From NCBI GenBank assembly GCA_035281845.1, contig DATEVL010000028.1:22571-86570 (forward strand): DNA of 64,000 nucleotides. Reading direction: 5' to 3'. The notes beneath the pieces were generated by a model. The model had not been told where the DNA came from and ran no database searches. It saw only the letters and a list, made by a program, of their open reading frames with translations. Below, piece by piece: positions 1 to 7,919 of the stretch; within the stretch, counting starts at the first letter, position 1, and each line of letters starts with the position of its first letter. Source of the DNA: DATEVL01 sp035281845 (lineage in GTDB: Bacteria; Chloroflexota; Anaerolineae; Anaerolineales; E44-bin32). The position numbers were made by a program, and so were the translations under genes.

Positions 1-755
1 ACTTGAACGTTGAAAGGAAAGGAGACCGTGAAGAAAAGGATCGAGAAGAGGATGGCGCCGACGGCGGTGAGTCGCATGGTCGCGTTCGAAAGGACGATGT
101 GGTGGGCGCGCCGCAGCTCTCGCATCGGCGAGCTAGCCGCGGTCGGCCGGACCGAAACCCGCGCATAACGACGGACCAGAGGTCGGGCGACCGCGGCCGC
201 CAGGAGAAGCAGGAAGGCGAACAACAGCAGGAGGGACGCGGTGCCGAACGCGCTCGCCGTCGGTCCGGTGAGAAAACCGGCGACCACGCTGCCGAGAATT
301 CCGGCACTGGCGAACACCGCGAACAGCCGTTTCGCTTGGCGTGCGTCGCAGACCTCTCCCGCCAGGACCCAGATCATCGTCCCGACGATCCCATTGACCA
401 GGGCGATCTCGAGCCAGAGCGCGGGATAAAGTGCCGGTCCGGCAAGAAACGTGGCCGCCCAACCCAGGACGGAGACCAACGCCAGACCGATCAGGATCGA
501 CAGCGATACCCGGTTCCGGTCGGGACGGCCCAAGACGGCGGCGTAGGCAGTCGTGACGACGAGCGTGGCGGCGCCGCGCACGATGAACAGGTAAGGCAGG
601 GCTTCGACGCCGAATCGATCAAACAAGAGAGCATCGCCGGCGCTGACCGAGAAGACCTGACCTGCCTGAAGGAGGAGAAAGAAGGCCGAACCGAGGAGGG
701 CCAGTTCACCTTCCCCGGCCCGCAGTTGGAAAAGACGTGCGGCCAGTCGTTTCAC
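1..755 (-). CDS. Nucleotide-transporter-like (Npt1/Npt2, MFS-type) membrane protein, C-terminus off the window
   Basis: Translating the minus strand gives an open frame from a GTG at 755 (reads MKRLAARLFQLRAGEGELAL) to the left edge, about 251 residues without a stop. It holds five or six strongly hydrophobic segments. The stretch near residue 30 (SAGDALLFDRFGVEALPYLF) and the later segment LAGEVCDARQAKRLFAVFAS resemble ADP/ATP-carrier-like (TLC) transporters of the major facilitator superfamily, where an Asp-x-x-x-Ala-Lys-Arg-x-Phe loop is typical. The substrate cannot be deduced, since free-living bacteria carry divergent members of unknown function. No clear ribosome site precedes the GTG, and the frame stays open upstream to about 860, so the start is uncertain. 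Confidence 0.6.
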   Translation of the reverse strand, partial: MKRLAARLFQLRAGEGELALLGSAFFLLLQAGQVFSVSAGDALLFDRFGVEALPYLFIVRGAATLVVTTAYAAVLGRPDRNRVSLSILIGLALVSVLGWAATFLAGPALYPALWLEIALVNGIVGTMIWVLAGEVCDARQAKRLFAVFASAGILGSVVAGFLTGPTASAFGTASLLLLFAFLLLLAAAVARPLVRRYARVSVRPTAASSPMRELRRAHHIVLSNATMRLTAVGAILFSILFFTVSFPFNVQ

Positions 756-1040
756 CGGAGGGGGATGGCGGCCGACCGCCCGGAGCCATGCCCCGCGCGC
801 CCGCGCCCCGAAGGGCGGATCCGTACCGCCAGTTCGCTCAGAGAACCCAACACTAGGACCATCCGCTCACCGCTCCGGCTTAAACGAGATGTTCCACTTG
901 AAGCTTCGCGAAGGAGCCCTGTCCCCTGGGGACACCCGAAGGGGTGTGGGCGAGCCGCTCAGCCATGCCGAGTATCGCGCGGGAGCGAAGACGCGGCTGG
1001 CCGGGTCGGCTCTAGCGAGTTGTTCGGCGGCGCTGTGGGT

Positions 1041-1385
1041 CTACCTTTGCAGGGCAAGAGACAAGGCGAGGCCTTCGCCGATCTTGTCCATCACTGGGGC
1101 GGACAAGACGCCAAGGCGCCGTATGAGTCGGTCTTCCGAAATTGAGCGAACCCGATATGTGTCTGCGGAGGATTTCTTGGAAAGCCCGTTCTGGGAAGTG
1201 GCCTCTACGGGAACGTGCCAAGCTGCGGTTTCAAACCTGGGATCCCACTCGGTCAATGGGACGATGATCTTAAGGGGAAGCCTGGCGAGTGCGTCCCGGC
1301 TGACAATAACACAGGGGCGGATCTTCTTGATCTCCGCCCCTAGGGTAGGGTCGAGATTGACCTCCCAGACCTCGCCTCGATTCAC
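1041..1385 (-). CDS. mazF: MazF/PemK-family endoribonuclease toxin
   Basis: 114 residues, normal length for the family. It opens with RGEVWEVNLDPTLGAEIKKI followed by RPCVIVSRDAL, the usual MazF start with its Arg-Gly and Pro-x-x-Ile-Val-Ser elements, and has the IIVPLT strand near residue 41. MazF proteins cut single-stranded mRNA at short motifs when their antitoxin is degraded. The start codon overlaps the stop of the upstream antitoxin frame by 4 nt, the usual antitoxin-first, translationally coupled layout. Family assignment is firm; the cut site is unknown. Confidence 0.9.
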   Translation of the reverse strand: MNRGEVWEVNLDPTLGAEIKKIRPCVIVSRDALARLPLKIIVPLTEWDPRFETAAWHVPVEATSQNGLSKKSSADTYRVRSISEDRLIRRLGVLSAPVMDKIGEGLALSLALQR

Positions 1386-1633
1386 GCGAAGTCATCTCCG
1401 TCGAGAGCCAAGAACGCAGCGAGGTTCTCGTCGGAGTTGTAGAGGGGTGCGAGGGCCTCTGCGGCTTGAGCGATCGCCTGCTCTTGCGATCGTTCGCACT
1501 CCTTCTCGAGGGCCTCGCGAACGAAAGCGGAAACAGTGATGCCGCGTGTCTCGGCCGTGGCGGAGGCCCACTCAATAAGGTATTCGCTGATCATGATGTT
1601 CAGCCTACGGGTCTTTGGAGCCTGGGAGGTCAA
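1382..1633 (-). CDS. Ribbon-helix-helix-like antitoxin paired with MazF
   Basis: An acidic protein of about 83 residues directly upstream of the toxin, sharing 4 nt with it. The N-terminal TRRLNIMISEYLIEWASA and the following GITVSAFVREALEKE fit a beta strand plus two helices of a ribbon-helix-helix DNA-binding domain. The acidic tail ending ALDGDDFA would contact MazF. The ATG at 1594 would cut off the DNA-binding strand. I therefore prefer the TTG at 1633, which has an AGGG nine bases upstream. The frame also extends to a TTG at 1684 that lies within a TATAAC-like -10. Likely autoregulated, as is usual for such pairs. Confidence 0.75.
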   Translation of the reverse strand: MTSQAPKTRRLNIMISEYLIEWASATAETRGITVSAFVREALEKECERSQEQAIAQAAEALAPLYNSDENLAAFLALDGDDFA

Positions 1634-1909
1634 CGTTTCACGCCCTGAACATATGCAAGTATCATGCGTAGATATGTTATACAAGAAATTTGCTCATGCC
1701 AAGGGCTTGCCGCAAGAGAATGCTTCCTGCCCACCATTATTGTCAAGTTACAGCGGGAGGTTGCGCCACTCAACGGATTCGAGTTTCCCGAAGCAGCCCT
1801 GTGGGCGAGCCGTCCGGCGAAACCCCAAGCCAACGATCGCATCCAGACTAGCACAGTCACGTCGGGACGTCTCCTCCGAGGTGTTATCGGGGGAGCAGGG
1901 GGCGCACCG

Positions 1910-2419
1910 CTACGGTTCCGGCCGGTACGGTGCAAGGGTCTCGATAGGGCCGACGTACTCGGGGAGCCCGGCGTGACCGAGTATTTGACGAACGGCCTGG
2001 ATCTCGCCGATGTGGTACCAGTAGTGGTACGTCATCCTTCTCATGGCCGACCCGACGGTTTGGCCGACGGCCTTGCCGTCGAGCAGAAGATCGCCCTGGA
2101 GCGATTCGGTGGTCAGGCCGTCAAGGTAGAGGGCGCTCGATTGAACGACCGCCTGCCACAAGTGCATCGCCTCGGACAGGGTGGGGGTGCTCATCGGCGC
2201 GCCATACGCGTACACCGTGTTGAGGTCCGGAAAGATGATCACGCCTTGCGCTCGCTGGAGGAAATAGCGCTGCTCTTGCCAGGCCAGATGCCCGACAGTC
2301 CAGCTGATGCAGTTCATCGGGCCGACGTGGTGGGCGCCATCCTCCTCGGAGATCCCTTCGAGGCCGCGCAGCCATTCCGAGCGAGTGAAGCGTAATTGCT
2401 CGACCAGAGGGTGGGCCAC
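1910..2419 (-). CDS. DinB-like domain protein
   Basis: 169 residues from a GTG at 2419, preceded by a GAGGAGG ribosome site. It reads as a four-helix DinB/YfiT-type protein, with metal-ligand-like histidines in WTVGHLAWQE near residue 42 and in YHYWYHIGEIQAVRQ near residue 135. Members are often thiol-dependent metal enzymes or have no known role. The gene stands alone: a 16-bp hairpin lies between it and the upstream YCII gene. The substrate is unknown. Confidence 0.75.
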   Translation of the reverse strand: MAHPLVEQLRFTRSEWLRGLEGISEEDGAHHVGPMNCISWTVGHLAWQEQRYFLQRAQGVIIFPDLNTVYAYGAPMSTPTLSEAMHLWQAVVQSSALYLDGLTTESLQGDLLLDGKAVGQTVGSAMRRMTYHYWYHIGEIQAVRQILGHAGLPEYVGPIETLAPYRPEP

Positions 2420-2525
2420 GAAGACCTCCTCGGAGGGGCGGCGCCGATCACCGCCCAAACGGCCCCTCGAGCCACGAGCATCGCGGTGAGGGAGCCGCCC
2501 GGTCACCGAAGTCGAGTATCGCGCA

Positions 2526-2561
2526 AATAGACCCGACCCGGTCAGCCGGGTCGGGTCTATT
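2526..2561 (-). terminator. Strong hairpin terminator of the ECF42/YCII operon
   Basis: A perfect 16-bp inverted repeat (arms 2526-2541 and 2546-2561) with a 4-nt TCAG loop. It lies about 85 nt past the stop of the YCII gene and before the DinB start on the same strand. No long T tract follows. The stem is GC-rich inside and A/T-rich at its base. Confidence 0.75.
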
Positions 2562-2645
2562 GAGTTGTCGGGCGGCCGCAGACCGGCCTTGTCGACGGAC
2601 GGGCCGGAAACGCCACCAGCCGGCTCGTGAAGGCCTCATCTGGCG

Positions 2646-2999
2646 TCAGGCAGGACCGAAATCATCCGGGCCAAACACCTGCACGATCTCGGACTCGCCG
2701 TCGCCGACGATCTTGCGGAACCGCTTGCACCATTCGATCGCCTCATCCAGCGACTTCACCTGAATCACCGCCCAGCCGCCCAAGAGCTCCTTCAACTCGA
2801 TGAACGGCCCATCGGTCACGGTGAACTTCCCCTCCGAGAGCCGGAGCCGCGTTCCCTTCGGATTGAGGGACCCCGTCGCGACGAGGGCTCCAGCCCGCAT
2901 CGCCTCCCCGATGAACGCCCCCATCTCGGCCATGAGCTCCGGCGTTGGGGGAGGCGCTCCCTCTGGCTTGTAGTTGGGATCGTAGACCATGAACTGCAT
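2646..2999 (-). CDS. YCII-related DGPF-domain protein
   Basis: 117 residues from the ATG at 2999, which sits 7 nt after AGGAGG. An ATG at 3005 is too close to that site. It is a ferredoxin-like YCII fold with the family signature Asp-Gly-Pro-Phe in TDGPFIELKELLGGW near residue 70. DGPF proteins are routinely encoded beside ECF42-type sigma factors, and the next gene upstream is one. A role in the response controlled by that sigma factor is inferred; no enzymatic activity can be read from the sequence. Confidence 0.88.
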   Translation of the reverse strand: MQFMVYDPNYKPEGAPPPTPELMAEMGAFIGEAMRAGALVATGSLNPKGTRLRLSEGKFTVTDGPFIELKELLGGWAVIQVKSLDEAIEWCKRFRKIVGDGESEIVQVFGPDDFGPA

Positions 3000-3124
3000 G
3001 TTCATTCCTCCTTGATGGCGGGGAGCCGAACCATCCGGTGGGCTTGGCCCGGCTCTGCGGATTGGGCGGTTCAATAGATAGTCGTGCGGCAGAGCCCCAA
3101 ATCGACAGGTAGCCCCATGCAGTT

Positions 3125-4378
3125 TCAGCGTGGCAGGCTGGCCAACCTCCGCTCGAGAAGGCGTCGCTCCGGCTCCTGCCGGGCGAGGGCAAGTGCTCTT
3201 TCGTAAGAGACTCGGGCTTCGGCCGTTCTTCCGAGCCGCCGGCACAACTCCGCCCGACCCGAGTGAGCCAAGTGGTAGTCGCTCAGGTCGTCGCGCGCCA
3301 AGATCTCGTCCATCAGCGCAAGGCCTGCCTCAGGACCGTCGCGCATGGCTATGGCCGCGGCGCGATTCATCTCGACGATGGCCGACGGGGCCATCTCTGC
3401 CAGCCTGTCGTACAAAGCCACAATCTGAGCCCAGTCGGTGGCGGCGAAGGTGGGCGCCACTGCGTGCACGGCCGCGATGGCAGCCTGCAGAGTGTAGGGC
3501 CCGAACCGGCTGGTCACCAGGGCTCCCCTCAGCAAGGCAATCCCTTCTGTGATCTGTTCCCGATTCCAGAGCGAGCGATCCTGGTCCTCCAACAGGATCA
3601 AATCTCCCTCCGGCGATGTGCGCGCGGCGCGGCGTGATTCGTGCAGGAGCATCAATGACAGAAGACCGACCGCTTCCGGCTCCGGCAACAACTCGACCAA
3701 CAGCCGGCCGAGGCGGATGGCTTCGCCCGAGAGGTCAGCCCGCGTCAGTGAGTCGCCTGACGAGGCGGTGTACCCCTCGTTGAAAACTAGGTAGATCACC
3801 TGGAGTACCGCTTCCAGCCGGTCGGGCAGTTCTGCCCGCGACGGCACCTCATACGGAATGCGCGCCTCACGAATCTTCGCCTTGGCTCGGACGATACGCT
3901 GGGCCAGGGTGGGCGGAGCGGTGAGGAAGGCGTAGGCGACTGCCTCCGTCGTCAGCCCGCACACCTCCCGGAGGGTCAGCGCCACACGGGCGTCCGCCGG
4001 AAGCTCGGGATGGCAGCAGGTGAAGATGAGGCGCAGCCGCTCGTCCTCGATGTCCCCCTGACCATTCTCCACGGCATCCTTCGCTTCGTGGTCGAGTCGA
4101 TCGGCGAGCTCCTCCAGGGAGGTGTCGAACCGCGCACGTCGTCTCAGAGTGTCGATCGCCTTGAAGCGGCCAGTCGAAACGAGCCACGCTCGGGGATGTG
4201 CCGGCACGCCCGATCGAGGCCACTGCGCCATCGCCGCGGTGAAGGCCTCCTGCATCCCCTCCTCGGCCAGGTCGAAGTCACCCAGGAGCCGAATCAGGGT
4301 GGCCAGGATGCGGCGCGAGTCGGAGCGGTAGATAGCGTCTACGTGCTGGCGGAGCTCTTCGTCCGGCCCTTGGCTCAT
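3125..4378 (-). CDS. ECF42-type RNA polymerase sigma factor with long C-terminal extension
   Basis: 417 residues, about twice a normal ECF sigma. Region 2 lies at about residues 15-85 (DFDLAEEGMQEAFTAAMAQW). Region 4 lies at about 115-170, with the helix-turn-helix around LTTEAVAYAFLTAPPTLAQR. The remaining 230 residues are helical and TPR-like, rich in LAEMAPSAIVEMNRAAAIAM-type repeats. This layout is that of group ECF42, which works without a classical anti-sigma factor; the extension is thought to control activity. It is followed 125 nt later by its usual DGPF partner. The signal sensed is unknown. Confidence 0.9.
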   Translation of the reverse strand: MSQGPDEELRQHVDAIYRSDSRRILATLIRLLGDFDLAEEGMQEAFTAAMAQWPRSGVPAHPRAWLVSTGRFKAIDTLRRRARFDTSLEELADRLDHEAKDAVENGQGDIEDERLRLIFTCCHPELPADARVALTLREVCGLTTEAVAYAFLTAPPTLAQRIVRAKAKIREARIPYEVPSRAELPDRLEAVLQVIYLVFNEGYTASSGDSLTRADLSGEAIRLGRLLVELLPEPEAVGLLSLMLLHESRRAARTSPEGDLILLEDQDRSLWNREQITEGIALLRGALVTSRFGPYTLQAAIAAVHAVAPTFAATDWAQIVALYDRLAEMAPSAIVEMNRAAAIAMRDGPEAGLALMDEILARDDLSDYHLAHSGRAELCRRLGRTAEARVSYERALALARQEPERRLLERRLASLPR

Positions 4379-4545
4379 ACCGTTGGCGCTATCCGAGGTT
4401 GCGGAGGAACGGCCGACGGGGTTTCGCGCTGACCCCCGACACTGCCAAGGAGGAAACGAGAGTCGTTGTTGGCGTCGAACGCTCCCAATGTCCGCCTATC
4501 GGCCATCGTTGCGACGTGGCCGCCTTAGACGCGATTCGATCTGTC

Positions 4546-5667
4546 TCACGGGCAGGCGTTCTGAACGTGCGCCTCGAACGTTGTGGCAAACACGTGTCGG
4601 CCGCTCCCGTCGCACGCCGCGCGAAAGAAGAGGAAGGCCGTATCGGCCGGGGAGGCCACACTCTCCAAGGAGGCAAGGCCCGGGTTGCCGATCGGCCCCG
4701 GGGGGAGACCGGCGTAGCGGTAGGTGTTGTACGGAGAGTCGATCCCGAGATCGCTCTCCGTCAACGGCGCCTTCCACCAGGCGCCATCCGCCTGCCGCCC
4801 GAGGGCGTATTGAACCGTCGGATCGGCCTGCAGCGGGATCCCGAGCGCCAAGCGGTTGAAGAATACGGAGGCGATCAGCGGGCGTTCCTCGGGAAGCGCC
4901 GACTCTCGCTCGACGACCGACGCCAGAGTCACGGCTTCAAACGGAGTCAACCCATCGGCTTCGAAAGCGGCCATCAGATCGGAGCCCACGCGGTCATCGA
5001 AGTTCTCCATCATCATGGCCACGACCTCGCCGGCCGTCATCTGCGGGCCGAGTTGATAAGTGTCGGGAAAGAGGAACCCCTCGACATCGGCCACCCCCGG
5101 CGGCCCCGCCAAGGATGGAGACAGCTCCAAGCGGCTGGCGGCGAGGAAGTCATCGGAGCTGAAAGCGAGGCCTAGATTCCCTGCAGCATCGGCCACCTCT
5201 TCTTTCCGCCAACCTTCAGGGATCGTGAGGGTGTACCGGCTGGCCCGGGCGCGCTGCAGCTGTTCGGCGAGCGCGCGCGGGCTCATCGATCCGCTCACCT
5301 CGTAGCTCCCCGCCTCGATCCCGGTGTCGAGCCCGCGATAGCGGAGGTAGCGCGTGAAGAGGGTCGGATTCTCCAACACGCCCCGTTCCGCCAACGCCGC
5401 GGCCACAGCCGATGCGTCTTGTCCGGGCTCGACTTCGAAGGTCACCGTTTGTTCCAACGTTCCAGCCGGAGAGGAGAGGTCGCGCTGGTTCAGAACCAGA
5501 TATATCGCCAGGAACGTTCGATCCGGCCACGGGAGGCCTCGGGCGGGTTCGCCCAGGGATGCGATGGAAACCTGCACCGCCAGCGCCGCCCCGAGGCAAC
5601 AAAGCAACACGACGCCGGCGAGGAGGGCGATCGGCCAACAGCCGGCCCTAGGTCGTCTTGCCGGCAT
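4546..5667 (-). CDS. mltG: Endolytic murein transglycosylase MltG (YceG-like)
   Basis: 373 residues: one transmembrane helix at about 13-32, then a periplasmic LysM-like part and the YceG catalytic domain. The catalytic Glu is visible near residue 253 in LASVVERESALPEERPLIAS, followed by the family motif IPLQADPTVQYALG and the terminal HVFATTFEAH. MltG cuts nascent glycan strands at the membrane and sets strand length. It overlaps the end of ruvX by 20 nt and belongs to the same operon. The alaS...ruvX...mltG order is also conserved in Firmicutes. Confidence 0.95.
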   Translation of the reverse strand: MPARRPRAGCWPIALLAGVVLLCCLGAALAVQVSIASLGEPARGLPWPDRTFLAIYLVLNQRDLSSPAGTLEQTVTFEVEPGQDASAVAAALAERGVLENPTLFTRYLRYRGLDTGIEAGSYEVSGSMSPRALAEQLQRARASRYTLTIPEGWRKEEVADAAGNLGLAFSSDDFLAASRLELSPSLAGPPGVADVEGFLFPDTYQLGPQMTAGEVVAMMMENFDDRVGSDLMAAFEADGLTPFEAVTLASVVERESALPEERPLIASVFFNRLALGIPLQADPTVQYALGRQADGAWWKAPLTESDLGIDSPYNTYRYAGLPPGPIGNPGLASLESVASPADTAFLFFRAACDGSGRHVFATTFEAHVQNACP

Positions 5668-6046
5668 CCAGGTAGCCCTGCAAAATGACGGCGGCGGCGC
5701 GGGCGTCGGTCATCTCGTCACCCGCATGAAGCTGGAGCGCTTCCTCGGTCGACCCGGTCTCGTCCCAGGTCTCGACTCGCGGGAAGCCGGCTTGGCGTAT
5801 GGCGCCGACCAGCCGGAAGGCCCGGCGCGCCTGAGGTCCGATCTCGCCTCGGCTGTCGTAGGCCACCCCGACCACGATCGTGTCGACGCCCTCGTGTTCA
5901 GCGATCTCGACGATGCCCTGCGCGTCGTGGACGCGTGAGACATGGGGGATGACCTTCAACGGACGGGCGATCGTTCGGGACGGATCCGACACGGCCAGCC
6001 CCAGCCGGGATTCCCCCGGATCGACGGATAGGACGCGAGTTGTCAT
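5648..6046 (-). CDS. ruvX: Holliday junction resolvase-like RuvX (YqgF)
   Basis: 132 residues from the ATG at 6046, which overlaps the TGA of the upstream gene as ATGA and so fixes the start. The RNase H-like fold shows the first acidic residue in LSVDPGESRLGLAVSD, the second strand VDTIVVGVAYDSRG, and the last acidic position in EMTDARAAAVILQGYLD. YqgF proteins take part in 16S pre-rRNA 5' maturation and possibly in junction resolution. Translationally coupled to the genes on both sides. Confidence 0.93.
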   Translation of the reverse strand: MTTRVLSVDPGESRLGLAVSDPSRTIARPLKVIPHVSRVHDAQGIVEIAEHEGVDTIVVGVAYDSRGEIGPQARRAFRLVGAIRQAGFPRVETWDETGSTEEALQLHAGDEMTDARAAAVILQGYLDAGKTT

Positions 6047-7560
6047 GGCCCGGAGGCCCAGCTCGGAGTCCAGACGAGCTGAATCCTCCATGGCAAGAGA
6101 GGCAGCCGCGGCCACCAACTGGGCCAAAGCCGGATCACCGGCGGCGATTTCAACTCGGTTTGAGTGGTCAGTTGGGATCGGGCTTGATCGATCGCTCTTC
6201 CGGCAGCCCGGGAAGACAGCGAGGCTGGGTCGACGGCAGGGTAGGTCTCGCCCGAGACTGCCCCCCGATACAACTTGGCCCCGGACACCGTCAGATCGTG
6301 CGTCGGAATCAGATCTAGGCGGATCGACTCGGGGACGACCGCTTCCTGAGCGCCGGCGATTTCTTGCAACGCGGCCAGCCCTTGCTCCGTGAGTCGGTCC
6401 TCTCGGAAGGCGACGGCCTCCACCACCATGGCCAGCGAGGCCAAGACGCTTTCGGAAGGTTCACCCACTTGCGGGCGGTGATCCGAATTCACCACTCGGC
6501 CAATCGCCACCGAATCGGGCACCAGGGCCTCGCCGTCGGCCAACTGCTCCAACAATGAAGCGTTGCCTTCTTGGAGAAGTTGACGCTCGAGAGCTTGCTG
6601 GGCGCGGGTGAGATCGGAGCCAGTCACTCCCGCTTCGGGCTGTGTCACGCCGCCGGAGGTCGCCTCGGGATTCGAGACGGTGAGCTGCAGACCCAAGGTG
6701 CCTTCGACGGCCAAGATCGCCTCGGCCGCCACGTTGCCGGCTTCACCGGCCTCGGTGGCCCGTATCGGAACAAGGACCTCGCCTCCGATTCCAGGCGGCA
6801 CGATGGCCCGCGCGGTCGTCTCAAACCTCACGGGCTTGTCGCCCAAGGTTCGCAAGCCGGTTCCTCCCGGCACCATCTGCTCCGTCTCTTCCCGATTCGT
6901 GAAGAGAGCCGATCCGCTGGCCGTCGCCGTGTCGGCCATGACCGTGCCGCGGGTCGGGAGGCGGATCTCGTCTTCAACCTCGACCTCAAGCCGGCGCGAG
7001 GGAATCCAGACGACCCCCTCTTCGTCCACCGGGTCCTCAGCGAAGACGAACTGGATTGCGGTCTGGGCCGGCCGGGTCGCCGGCGTCAACTCGATCACCG
7101 CGGCCGGCCCGACGACGATCGAAAGGGCAAGCAACGCCAAGATGACAATCAGCATCCAGCCGGCGCGCCCGACGTCGTCCCAACGGCGTGGAACGGCGAC
7201 GGCCTTGGGCCGGGGTCGGAGCTCGCTGGCCGGCTTCCGACCTGGCGGGGAAACCGGCAGCACGGGCGCTGTCGGCACGGCCGGCCAGGCATCCGGGGAA
7301 AGCGATTCGAGATCGTCGAAGATCGGCAGGCGGAGCTCGAGCGCGTGGGCGCGGACGTCCGGATCGTGGCTGACGACGCCCAACTGAGCCGCCTGACGTG
7401 CAGCCTCTCGTTTCACCAGGACGAGATCCACTCGGCGGTGAAGCACGCGGCCGTAGGGCGGCCACACCAGCACGACCCGATCGGCCTGCACCCAACGCAG
7501 CTTTTCGCGCGTCGAGGCGGTGTCGTCATGCGGATCCAGATAGAGAAGCTGCGTCTTCAT
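6043..7560 (-). CDS. Single-span membrane protein with baseplate-J-like domain
   Basis: About 505 residues from the ATG at 7560 (MKTQLLYLDPHDDTASTREK). A nucleotide-binding-like N-terminal part (VLVWPPYGRVLHRRVDLVLV) is followed by a proline-rich linker and a transmembrane helix at about 140-162 (GWMLIVILALLALSIVVGP). The exported part contains the beta-sandwich pattern of phage baseplate J/gp47 proteins: ALFTNREETEQMVPGGTGLR, then VPIRATEAGEAGNVAAEAI. No other phage genes are near. It occupies the slot held by ireB/reoM in the Firmicute alaS-ruvX-mltG operon, so a cell-envelope role is a reasonable guess. Its actual function is unknown. Confidence 0.7.
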   Translation of the reverse strand: MKTQLLYLDPHDDTASTREKLRWVQADRVVLVWPPYGRVLHRRVDLVLVKREAARQAAQLGVVSHDPDVRAHALELRLPIFDDLESLSPDAWPAVPTAPVLPVSPPGRKPASELRPRPKAVAVPRRWDDVGRAGWMLIVILALLALSIVVGPAAVIELTPATRPAQTAIQFVFAEDPVDEEGVVWIPSRRLEVEVEDEIRLPTRGTVMADTATASGSALFTNREETEQMVPGGTGLRTLGDKPVRFETTARAIVPPGIGGEVLVPIRATEAGEAGNVAAEAILAVEGTLGLQLTVSNPEATSGGVTQPEAGVTGSDLTRAQQALERQLLQEGNASLLEQLADGEALVPDSVAIGRVVNSDHRPQVGEPSESVLASLAMVVEAVAFREDRLTEQGLAALQEIAGAQEAVVPESIRLDLIPTHDLTVSGAKLYRGAVSGETYPAVDPASLSSRAAGRAIDQARSQLTTQTELKSPPVIRLWPSWWPRLPLLPWRIQLVWTPSWASGP

Positions 7561-7632
7561 CGAGGCGAGGTCGGACGACGCCCCCACTTGATTCGGATTT
7601 CATTCGTCCCGCTCTTCGCCCTCACCCCCTGT

Positions 7633-7801
7633 CCCCCTCTCCGCGGACGATGATTCGATTCAAGTCGGGACATGGCGGAGAGGGGGTAGAAGGTCTGGGG
7701 GGATGGGGGTAGCGAGGCTCCCCCCATCCCCCCAGAAACACCTTCCCCTCCCCCTGCGCGGATACTTGGGTTGCGGATCAGAGCCCACGCAGGGGGAGGG
7801 G
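7633..7801. repeat. Three consecutive GC-rich inverted repeats
   Basis: Between alaS and the baseplate-J-like gene lie three separate perfect inverted repeats. The first has 12-bp arms at 7633-7644 and 7675-7686, the second 16-bp arms at 7694-7709 and 7721-7736, the third 14-bp arms at 7745-7758 and 7788-7801. All are runs of G or C broken by single A/T pairs. On the minus strand they follow the alaS stop and could end or pause transcription; the G runs could also form quadruplexes. The 332-nt gap from 7588 to 7919 holds nothing else I can support. Confidence 0.7.
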
Positions 7802-7919
7802 TCAGGGGTGGGGGCGTGGTCCGAACCGCGTTGTTCCGCAAGTTTCTAGGCTCCTTGGGTATTGGGTCCCAGACCGAGAATGCACCCGTGCACAGGCGAA
7901 GGCGATTGGGCGATGGGCC

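Noticed and set aside
3..1145. Open frame of 380 codons at the left end, plus strand
   Set aside because: Very Arg/Asp/Gly-rich and antisense to the transporter-like membrane protein, whose frame shows clear hydrophobic segments.
6043..7560. Prophage remnant because of the baseplate-J-like domain
   Set aside because: No other phage gene is near, the protein has a membrane anchor, and it is translationally coupled to ruvX.
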